NCBI GenBank assembly: GCA_945862435.1
Contig: CAMAXX010000001.1
Location: forward strand, 1-64,000
From: Pseudorhodobacter antarcticus
GTDB lineage: Bacteria; Pseudomonadota; Alphaproteobacteria; Rhodobacterales; Rhodobacteraceae
Direction of reading: 5' to 3'
DNA length: 64,000 nt
Numbering within the stretch: position 1 is the first letter of the stretch; the number at the start of each line of letters is the position of its first letter. A program made the translations under genes and the position numbers. Positions 57,577-64,000 of this stretch are shown piece by piece. The notes under the pieces are model-generated. The model ran no database searches. It was not told the DNA's origin and saw nothing but the letters and a program-made list of their open reading frames with translations.

Positions 57577-58983
57577 ATGGGTAATAAGATTCTTGTGATT
57601 GATAGTGTTATGCCAAACAGGATTATCCTAAAGGTTAAGCTATCTGGCGCAGCTTATGAAGTGTTGATTGCCGCGACTGGCCGCGAAGGTCTGGAACTTG
57701 CGCTGCACGCACGCCCCGACCTGATTATATTGGATATGGATTTGCCAGATATGCCCGCCGAAGAGGTGATGGCAAAACTGCAGTCGGTCGCCAGTTTGCA
57801 AAACGCCTTGGTGATAATGGCCTCGGCAAGTGCAGAGGCTGCCACCCGTATTCGCGCCTTTCATGCGGGCGCGGATGATTTCTTTGGCAAACCATTTGTC
57901 GAACCGCGTCTATTGGCCCGCATCCGCAGCCTGATGCGCGGCGACGAACAGTTGCGCCTTTTGTCGGCGCAAAGTGGCGCGCAATTTGCCCATCACATTG
58001 CAAACGAAGGTTTCGCCGAACCCACTGAAAGTTTTGCAACGCTGGGCACGCTTGCCATTGTTGGTAAACCCGAAGAGGCGATGCGCTTTAGGCGCAGATT
58101 ACCTCACAATCTGGAAATCGAAGTTGTCCATTTCAGCTCCGAGGTTGTTATCAACGGCGCGAACTTGCCCTTTGACGTTGCTGATGTTGTGGTGATCCTG
58201 TCCGATGTTGCCGACCCGAACGAAGCATTTTTGATGATTGCCACGCTGCGCGGGCGCGCCCAAACGCGCGATGCGCGGTTTTGTGTGCAGTTCGATCAGA
58301 AATCGCGGGATGCTGATCGCGAACTTGCCTACGATTTCGGCGCCGATGCCATTTTGATGGACGATGACAGTCCCGAAGAATTGGGCCTGCGTTTGGCTGG
58401 ATTGATCCGCCGCAAACGCCGCACCGATGCGCTGCGTGATCGCATCACGCACGGACTGATGCTTTCAATGAAAGACCCGCTGACCAATATTCCCAACCGC
58501 CGCTACATGGTTTCGGTCATGCGCAGCTTTATCGCCAAGGCGCGCCGTTCGCGTTCTGCCGTGGCCGTGATAATGTGCGATGTTGACCGATTTAAGGCGG
58601 TAAATGATCGGTTTGGCCATGGCGCGGGCGATGATGTCTTGTGCGAGGTTGCAGCCCGACTGTCATCCGTGTTGCGCGAGGGGGATTTGATTGCCCGTGT
58701 TGGCGGCGAAGAGTTTTTGGTGGCCTTGCCCGATGCCACGATGGGCGACGCACGCGGCGTGGCCGAACGGCTGGTATCGGCCATCGCCGCGCGGCCCTTT
58801 GTCATTGATGGTGCGGCACAACTGATGATAACCATTTCGGCCGGCTTGGCCATTACCCAGCCCGATTTGGCGACCCCTGTCGATGCCATCATTGATCATG
58901 CCATTGTTGAAGCTGATCAGGCGATGCTTGTATCCAAATCTTTGGGGCGCAACAAAATCACATTGGCGCGATCGGCAGCATAG
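57577..58983 (+). CDS. pleD: PleD-like response regulator diguanylate cyclase (REC-REC-GGDEF)
   Basis: 468 residues. First receiver: phospho-acceptor Asp53 (IILDMDLPDMP) and Lys105 (GKPF). Second receiver (about 157-280) lacks a clear acceptor and serves as a dimerisation adaptor. GGDEF domain with GGEEF at 376-380 and inhibitory RxxD (REGD 367-370). This is the Caulobacter PleD layout: phosphorylation drives dimerisation and cyclic di-GMP synthesis. It is divergent from DUF3572, matching alphaproteobacterial synteny. Confidence 0.93.
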   Translation: MGNKILVIDSVMPNRIILKVKLSGAAYEVLIAATGREGLELALHARPDLIILDMDLPDMPAEEVMAKLQSVASLQNALVIMASASAEAATRIRAFHAGADDFFGKPFVEPRLLARIRSLMRGDEQLRLLSAQSGAQFAHHIANEGFAEPTESFATLGTLAIVGKPEEAMRFRRRLPHNLEIEVVHFSSEVVINGANLPFDVADVVVILSDVADPNEAFLMIATLRGRAQTRDARFCVQFDQKSRDADRELAYDFGADAILMDDDSPEELGLRLAGLIRRKRRTDALRDRITHGLMLSMKDPLTNIPNRRYMVSVMRSFIAKARRSRSAVAVIMCDVDRFKAVNDRFGHGAGDDVLCEVAARLSSVLREGDLIARVGGEEFLVALPDATMGDARGVAERLVSAIAARPFVIDGAAQLMITISAGLAITQPDLATPVDAIIDHAIVEADQAMLVSKSLGRNKITLARSAA

Positions 58984-59109
58984 TATTTCATTGCAAAACA
59001 AGGTGCTCGTCTAGACTAAAGTGACTGTGAAAAAAGCGGCGCAAGTTAACGCCTTTTCGTTGGAAGTTTAAACAATCAGGCTTTTAGTCTGGCTTAATTG
59101 CCGCCCGTG

Positions 59110-59736
59110 TTATTCCCCCCGGTTGCCATCCGCTTCACCTCCACGGCGCATCCCGCGTTCTAGCCTATCGGCAAGGGCAAGACGCTGCGCATCGGGCATG
59201 GCCAAAATCACTTCGGTCAGCGCCTGATGGCCCAGCGCAAGTTGATTTTCCATCCGCCCGCGCATTGCTTCAAAGGCGGCGCGCAGGGCAGCAGGATCAA
59301 AGGGCTGCGCGCGCAAGGCGGTCTGAACGGCGGTCAAATCGGCATATCGCTGGGAATTGGCGCTGCGCAGTTCGGGCGCGCGCCCTTTTAGCCATTCGCG
59401 CAGCACGCGGCGGTCATCTGGGGCAAGCGCCTCGCCAAATGGGCCAAAACCCAAATCGCGCACCATTTCGCCGCGACCGCCCATGCCGCCGCCTTCATGC
59501 AGGAAACTGCCCGCAACTGCGCCCAAGATCGCAAGGTTCAGCGCAACCGACACAGCCAAGGCAATGCGCAAGGCACGCGGCGTGACATGGCGCATTGGCA
59601 AAGACGGGGGAGTAGGGGGCGCGGGCGGGGGCGGCGCGCCATTTTCAAGACCAGGCGAACCCACTTGCGTGGCCGCAGCAGGCTGCCGCGCGGTTTTGGC
59701 CTTGGGTGCTTTGGGTGTGGGGGATGTGTCGGTCAT
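59110..59736 (-). CDS. Periplasmic heavy-metal sensor-like protein (CnrX/Spy-type)
   Basis: 208 residues. A Pro/Ala-rich cytoplasmic tail (about 1-52), one membrane helix (about 57-77) and a helical periplasmic domain rich in Arg/Gln/Leu, resembling periplasmic metal-sensor (CnrX/ZraP/Spy) folds. It is the last gene of the sigma factor operon, beginning 2 bp after the preceding stop. It may act as the extracytoplasmic input. The metal, if any, is unknown. Confidence 0.7.
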   Translation of the reverse strand: MTDTSPTPKAPKAKTARQPAAATQVGSPGLENGAPPPPAPPTPPSLPMRHVTPRALRIALAVSVALNLAILGAVAGSFLHEGGGMGGRGEMVRDLGFGPFGEALAPDDRRVLREWLKGRAPELRSANSQRYADLTAVQTALRAQPFDPAALRAAFEAMRGRMENQLALGHQALTEVILAMPDAQRLALADRLERGMRRGGEADGNRGE

Positions 59737-59738
59737 AA

Positions 59739-60098
59739 TTATTCCTCGGCCAGCAAACTGTCGATGCTGGGCATAAAATCCAATTGATCAACCGCGCTGC
59801 TGCCGACAAGTGCCAGCGTGACTGCCGTGATTGCCGAAGGCTGAACTGCCCCCAGATAAACGCCAGCACAGGCCGCGGTCGCAAGGCCAGCCAAAACACC
59901 GCCCCCGCCGAACAGGTCAGATACGGCCTGCCAAAAGGTTAATTTCGCAGGTGCAGTTTCGCGCGCGGCAAAGGCATAAGGGCGCGGCTGCAATCGTGCA
60001 GCATCTGCGAGAATTCGCGCCATCAATGCATCTGGCACTGGCGCGGGCTGCGCTGCAAAAGCCGCGCGCTGCGCCAAAAGATCATCCAGATTTTCCAT
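59739..60098 (-). CDS. Small membrane protein, candidate anti-sigma factor
   Basis: 119 residues from ATG 60098; an adjacent ATG at 60101 is too close to the GAGGAGG ribosome site. The sequence has a soluble N-terminus of about 60 residues and hydrophobic segments from about 70 to 105. It overlaps the sigma gene stop, the position usually held by an anti-sigma factor, although I see no zinc-binding ZAS motif (HxxxCxxC). The role is inferred from position. Confidence 0.6.
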   Translation of the reverse strand: MENLDDLLAQRAAFAAQPAPVPDALMARILADAARLQPRPYAFAARETAPAKLTFWQAVSDLFGGGGVLAGLATAACAGVYLGAVQPSAITAVTLALVGSSAVDQLDFMPSIDSLLAEE

Positions 60099-60691
60099 CA
60101 TGCCTCCTCATATCCCAGTTCTTTGCGCCGCGCTGCCAGCGCCGCCGTCAGTGCCCGTTTGCCGCGCGCGATCAGGCTTTCCACCGCTTCGACCCCCACC
60201 TGCAATATGGCCGCAATTTCAGGATTGGCCAATCCTTCGATATGGCGCAGCACCACTGCTTGGCGTTGTCGATCTGGCAGATCAGCCAAGGCGCGGCTCA
60301 AGGCCGCCTGCCGGTCGGCCTCGATCATGCCGTCCACGGCAGGAATGCTGCCATCTTCGGGTTCGGTGACATCATCAAGTGCGTCCGATCTGCGCCGCTT
60401 TTTGGCGCGCAGGCGGTCGGTGCACAGGTTTACGGCCACGCGATAGGCCCAGGTCGTCACCTGCGCTTCGCCTGCGCGCCATTCAGGCGCGGCGCGCCAC
60501 AGGCGCAGCATCACCTCTTGCGCGATATCCTCGGCCTCGGCGCGGTCACCCAAAATGCGGGTGGCATAGCCCAAAATGCGCGGCACGATGCGGTGCGCCA
60601 AATCGCGCGCCGCATCAGGGTCACCGTTTGCATACGCCGTCAAAAGCGCTGCATCTTGGGTAAAATTTTGCGTGTCCTTGGCCATATCCAT
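60098..60691 (-). CDS. ECF-family RNA polymerase sigma factor
   Basis: 197 residues from ATG 60691 (another ATG at 60685). Region 2 (AARDLAHRIVPRILGYATRIL and DRAEAEDIAQEVMLRLW) and region 4 (ALADLPDRQRQAVVLRHIEGL, LQVGVEAVESLIARGKRAL) are clear, with no regions 1 or 3. It should direct transcription of an envelope or metal stress regulon. It is transcribed after an EF-hand gene and before a membrane protein and a metal-sensor-like gene. Confidence 0.9.
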   Translation of the reverse strand: MDMAKDTQNFTQDAALLTAYANGDPDAARDLAHRIVPRILGYATRILGDRAEAEDIAQEVMLRLWRAAPEWRAGEAQVTTWAYRVAVNLCTDRLRAKKRRRSDALDDVTEPEDGSIPAVDGMIEADRQAALSRALADLPDRQRQAVVLRHIEGLANPEIAAILQVGVEAVESLIARGKRALTAALAARRKELGYEEA

Positions 60692-60775
60692 TCCGAAAGG
60701 TCTATTGCGCGCGGGCCGCAAAAGCAACGCGGCCCGCGCGTGTGGCTGGGGGGCGTGGCCGCCCCCGTTTTGTGT

Positions 60776-61336
60776 TTACCAAAAGCCGCCAAAGCCGCCC
60801 TTGCCGCCATCGCGCCCAACGCCATGGCCGCCTTTGCCGCCGTGACGCCCGCCGCGTTCGGCCATTTTGGCCTGTGCCGCATCTGCCTCGGCTTGGCTGA
60901 TTGCGCCGTCGCTATCGCCGTCTATGCGGTCGAACATCTTGGCGGCGCGCCCATCGCTTGCGGCCATTTCGGCAACTGTCAGCGCGCCATCGCTATCGCT
61001 GTCCAAATCCACAATCATGCGTTTGGCAAAATTATCGGCGCGGGCCTGCAACTGGGCGCTGGCGCGTGCGACATGATGGGCTGCCAATTCTGCCGCGCTG
61101 ATCTTGCTATCTTTGTCTGTATCCATCGCGGTGATTTCTGCGGCGCGAAACGTCTCGGCCTCGGCTTTGGTGATGGTTCCGTCTTTGTCGCCATCCATCG
61201 CTGCAAAATCAAACATCGCGCGGGGAGTGTCAGCGGGGGCTGCTGCATTTTGTGCCATCACAGCCAGTGGTGCGGCTACCGCAGCCATAACGGCAATGGT
61301 CAATACGGCCATGGTCTTTGTTGTCGTCAAACGCAT
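60776..61336 (-). CDS. Exported EF-hand calcium-binding protein
   Basis: 186 residues: signal peptide (about 1-29, ending VMAQ), four EF-hand loops of the form DxDxDG (DGDKDGTITKAE, DTDKDSKISAAE, DSDSDGALTVAE, DGDSDGAISQAE) and a Gly/His-rich tail (GGRHGGKGGHG) that could bind metal. It lies first in the sigma factor operon, 84 bp before the sigma start. It may sense or buffer Ca2+ or transition metal in the periplasm. Confidence 0.88.
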   Translation of the reverse strand: MRLTTTKTMAVLTIAVMAAVAAPLAVMAQNAAAPADTPRAMFDFAAMDGDKDGTITKAEAETFRAAEITAMDTDKDSKISAAELAAHHVARASAQLQARADNFAKRMIVDLDSDSDGALTVAEMAASDGRAAKMFDRIDGDSDGAISQAEADAAQAKMAERGGRHGGKGGHGVGRDGGKGGFGGFW

Positions 61337-61532
61337 CTTTACTCTCCATCCTACAGGCGCTGGGTTTATCTTGCGCCCTCATATTGGGGTAAACGCCGCA
61401 CCTTTCGCTTTCCGTCGCGCGGCTGCGATAATTCACGCCCATTGTGCGACAAAGCCGCGCGGAGCGGCAAATTTCGCTAAACATTATGGCGCAGCTAAGG
61501 TAGCGATAAGCTGATACCGGAAGGATTTCTCC

Positions 61533-61970
61533 ATGCCCAGCACACCCACCCAACGGGCAGACCTGCCAGAGGCGGATCGCTTTACTTGGCCTGCCATTCG
61601 GCGGGGTTGGCGTGGGAAATGCCCCAACTGCGGGTCTGGCCCAATGCTGCGCGGTTATTTGACTGTGCGCGATTCCTGCCCCGCCTGCGGCGAGGCGCTG
61701 CATCATCAGCGTGCTGATGATGGGCCTGCCTATTTGACCATATTGATTGTCGGGCATTTGATGGCCCCACTGTTGATGTTTGTGTTCACCACATGGCGTC
61801 CCGAGCCTGCCACGCTGATCGCGATATTTTCGCTGTTTACGGTGGTGACATCGCTGTATTTGCTGCCGCGCATCAAAGGGGCGATGGTTGCGCTGCAGTG
61901 GGCAAAGCGGATGCACGGATTTGGCGCAGCGCCCACAGATGCTGCAAACCTGCACCATGACGTCGTCTGA
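61533..61970 (+). CDS. DUF983 zinc-ribbon membrane protein
   Basis: 145 residues. An N-terminal zinc ribbon (CPNCGSGPM and CPACG, about residues 29-57) is followed by two membrane helices. This is the DUF983 pattern; the biochemical role is unknown. Its 3' end overlaps the Nudix gene by 14 bp. Confidence 0.88.
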   Translation: MPSTPTQRADLPEADRFTWPAIRRGWRGKCPNCGSGPMLRGYLTVRDSCPACGEALHHQRADDGPAYLTILIVGHLMAPLLMFVFTTWRPEPATLIAIFSLFTVVTSLYLLPRIKGAMVALQWAKRMHGFGAAPTDAANLHHDVV

Positions 61971-62580
61971 AGATTTCATCGCCGCCGCAGCCAGTATGAT
62001 TGTGCTGCAAGGCTGGGGCGATGGTGCCAAAGTATTGATGGGCCAGCGCGCTGCGGGCGCAGCATTTATGCCCAGTAAGTTTGTGTTTCCAGGCGGGCGC
62101 GTTGACGCAGACGATCACACCGCAGATATTCCTAATCTTTTGTCACCTGCCTGCCAGACATCCTTGCATTTGCATCCCGTCGGCGGGCCAATCAGCCCGC
62201 GCGCGCTGGTCGCCGCTGGCCTGCGCGAACTGACCGAAGAAACGGGACTGCAACTGTCGCAGCCGCGCGCCAGTGCCTTGCGTTTTGTGTTTCGTGCGAT
62301 CACGCCGCCCGGACGTTCGCGCCGCTTTGATGCGCGGTTCTTTTTGGCCCGTGCGCAAGATTTTGACGGCGATCATATGGGGTTTTCCGCCGCCTCGGGC
62401 GAGCTTTCGCATTTGCAGTGGTTGCCCCTCATTGATGCACGCGCATTGGACTTGCCGTTCATTACCCGCGTGATTTTGGCCGAACTGGAAGCAAATCTTA
62501 CGGCCGAAGATTGGGTTGGCACGGGCGGAGTGCCGTTCTTTGACAATTCGGGCCCCCACCCCGCATTCTTGCGGCTTTAA
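61957..62580 (+). CDS. Nudix hydrolase
   Basis: 207 residues from ATG 61957. The Nudix box is visible as VFPGGRVD followed by AAGLRELTEETGLQL, with a longer insertion than in the basic Nudix fold, typical of the CoA-diphosphatase/NUDT19-like branch. It would hydrolyse a nucleoside diphosphate linked to a moiety X. It is translationally coupled to DUF983 and meets the desaturase gene tail to tail with a 4-bp overlap. Confidence 0.88.
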   Translation: MTSSEDFIAAAASMIVLQGWGDGAKVLMGQRAAGAAFMPSKFVFPGGRVDADDHTADIPNLLSPACQTSLHLHPVGGPISPRALVAAGLRELTEETGLQLSQPRASALRFVFRAITPPGRSRRFDARFFLARAQDFDGDHMGFSAASGELSHLQWLPLIDARALDLPFITRVILAELEANLTAEDWVGTGGVPFFDNSGPHPAFLRL

Positions 62581-63530
62581 TCGCTGCTTTCATCCTTGCG
62601 GTCTTGGGCGACGGGCCAAATGGGGTGTGGCACTGGGTCTTTCGCGTCAAAGAAATAGCGGGCAAACACTTCGGCATAGTTTTTATAGCGATACCCGTCA
62701 TTGCGCCGCAAGAAATGATCGCGCTTTGCGGCATATAGTGCAGGCAGGCGATACCAAGGGGCCGATGGGTGCATGTGATGCACCACATGGTAATTGTTGT
62801 TCAAAAACAGCAATGCCAGCGGGCCATTATCTTCGACCACCACGGTGCGCGCGCGGTGCGTTGCGTGCGCGCGATGCTCTAAAAAGGTGCGGATGCGCAG
62901 CAGGCCAAGCCCAATATAAACAGACAATGCATAGGCCCAAATCGCCATGCCCGTGACCTGCAAATACCAGATCACAGGGATAAGCCCCGCCGCGTTCAGC
63001 CCCCAGCCCAGCCAAACCCGTGGTTTGCCCGCCGCCAAAAGCCGCATCTCACTGGCCAGAAAGTAACCGATGCCAATCGCAGGGCCAAGAATGATACGCC
63101 CCGCTAAACTGTTATTGGCCGCCAGCACCGCCTGCCACCAGCGCGGCAAGCGGGCCCAAACCACAGGATCAAAAAAGTTTGATTCGGGGTCATCATAAGG
63201 GTCTGTCAACGCTGGGTCGTAATGATGTGCCAAATGGGTGTCTTTAAACCGCAAATAGGGCACCAGAACGAACATCGCAGGAAAAACCAGCGCCTCGCTG
63301 GCCCACTGGCGGGCAAAGGGGTGGCCGTGCAACACCTCGTGTTGCAGGGATGAAAACTGCGCCAGCGCGATGCCAAGGATCAGAACCGACAGCAGCGGCC
63401 ATGAGCCCCACACCGCGCCGCCCAGCGCCAATGCGCCATAGGTGGCAACAACCATAACCAAGGTAGGCCATTCTACCGCGCGGTTAGCGGCGGCGCGGGA
63501 TTTGGTTGAAGAGGAGGATATATCTGCCAT
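62577..63530 (-). CDS. Membrane fatty acid desaturase
   Basis: 317 residues with about four to six hydrophobic helices and three His boxes: HEVLHGH (around residue 65), HLAHH (around 100) and HVVHHMHP (around 250), which bind the di-iron centre. It introduces a double bond in membrane acyl chains or modifies a related hydrophobic substrate (carotenoid-type hydroxylases share the fold). It is convergent with the Nudix gene. Confidence 0.88.
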   Translation of the reverse strand: MADISSSSTKSRAAANRAVEWPTLVMVVATYGALALGGAVWGSWPLLSVLILGIALAQFSSLQHEVLHGHPFARQWASEALVFPAMFVLVPYLRFKDTHLAHHYDPALTDPYDDPESNFFDPVVWARLPRWWQAVLAANNSLAGRIILGPAIGIGYFLASEMRLLAAGKPRVWLGWGLNAAGLIPVIWYLQVTGMAIWAYALSVYIGLGLLRIRTFLEHRAHATHRARTVVVEDNGPLALLFLNNNYHVVHHMHPSAPWYRLPALYAAKRDHFLRRNDGYRYKNYAEVFARYFFDAKDPVPHPIWPVAQDRKDESSD

Positions 63531-63573
63531 ATGATTCGTTTTGATTTTAGACAGCTTTATCGAAAAGCCAGCC

Positions 63574-64000
63574 CTAATACTGATGAAATTGCGTCAAATC
63601 ATAGCCATTCCACGCCAAAACCTCGCGCGCGGCGCGCATCCGGTCTTTGGGGATTGGGTCTTTGGACACAATCATGCCAAAACTGCCATCAGGGGTTCCA
63701 AGGGCAGCAGATCGGTTGCCTTCGTCAATCCACAGCACCCATATCGGCGTGTCAAGATTGGGCAGGTGGTAGCGCCCCTGCGCACCGCCACTGGCAAGCG
63801 CGCCCGCGCCCATGCGGCGATTTGGGCCAAAACACAGATCATACTGCGCGCTGGCTCTGCCCCCTTGCGCCGCAATCTGCAAGGTGGGAGCAGTGGTGCA
63901 AGGCGTTCGAGCCCCAAAACCTGCCACTTGCCGCCATGTGCCCAGCATGCGCGTAACGGGCAGGGCGGCGGTGGAATAGATCGGGGCCGCGCCCGTGCGA
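63574..64000 (-). CDS. Lipocalin-family protein, 5' end cut by window
   Basis: The frame is open from the window edge to the TAG stop at 63574, giving 142 visible residues. PIYSTAALPVTRMLGTWRQVAGF matches the lipocalin GxW region in pattern (GTWRQV), and the following beta strands and C-terminal WVLWID fit the Blc-like family. Such proteins are usually lipid-anchored carriers in the outer membrane; the signal sequence would be outside the window. It is 43 bp upstream of the desaturase gene on the same strand. Confidence 0.75.
   Translation of the reverse strand, partial: RTGAAPIYSTAALPVTRMLGTWRQVAGFGARTPCTTAPTLQIAAQGGRASAQYDLCFGPNRRMGAGALASGGAQGRYHLPNLDTPIWVLWIDEGNRSAALGTPDGSFGMIVSKDPIPKDRMRAAREVLAWNGYDLTQFHQY

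Noticed and set aside
59831..61480. 549-codon plus-strand frame opposite the sigma factor and EF-hand genes
   Set aside because: The translation is His/Arg/Cys-rich without family features, while the opposite strand encodes well-supported proteins.

Overview
The window looks like chromosomal DNA of a GC-rich alphaproteobacterium, most likely Rhodobacteraceae (roseobacter/Rhodobacter group). This rests on the company of genes: GapR, a complete phaR/phaP/phaC/phaZ polyhydroxybutyrate set, an alphaproteobacterial mraZ-rsmH-ftsL-ftsI-murE-murF-mraY-murD cluster, GcvT-fused FAD oxidases with MttB-like methyltransferases, and a DUF1127 gene followed by CCTCC-loop hairpins of the Rhodobacter CcsR (cuckoo) type. 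All assignments come from reading translations and motifs; no database search was run.

Layout. 1-7.1 kb: a minus-strand methylated-amine operon (two FAD/GcvT oxidases, then a non-pyrrolysine MttB homologue cut by the window edge), divergent from a LysR regulator. 7.1-10.5 kb: a small membrane protein, GapR, an unknown protein and a lone Fe3+-type ABC permease. 10.5-18.4 kb: tRNA-Thr followed by an AT-richer decayed stretch (a YadA-type adhesin broken by one stop codon, an integrase C-terminus) and a ribose-type sugar ABC operon with an FGGY kinase, ending in a degenerate tRNA-like sequence next to murD. 18.4-28.3 kb: the first half of the dcw wall/division cluster, on the minus strand; ftsW, murG and murC do not follow murD. 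28.9-33.3 kb: mrp, the DUF1127/CcsR locus and a UvrD helicase. 33.4-44.1 kb: an MFS exporter, pyruvate carboxylase, a LysR regulator and the PHB genes, with two PhaR-type operators in front of the phasin gene.

44-51 kb: a hydrolase, thrS, glpK behind a strictly phased 11-bp repeat, then the most striking locus: a four-gene bufferin-type RiPP operon (DUF2282 precursor with four Cys, MNIO/DUF692 enzyme, DUF2063 partner, DoxX membrane protein), with an inverted repeat in its leader and a terminator-like hairpin between precursor and enzyme. 51-57.5 kb: an H-NOX-like protein lacking the usual heme ligand paired with a diguanylate cyclase, a DUF4153 membrane protein, a second MttB homologue, a HAD phosphatase and DUF3572. 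57.5-64 kb: a PleD-like response regulator, an EF-hand/ECF sigma/small membrane protein/periplasmic metal-sensor operon, DUF983, a Nudix hydrolase, a fatty acid desaturase and a partial lipocalin.

A dispersed intergenic element (G/C hairpin followed by a GGATATTT and GAG..GGAAG tail) occurs five times after stop codons. One copy abuts an oxidase gene whose start codon appears to have become ATC.
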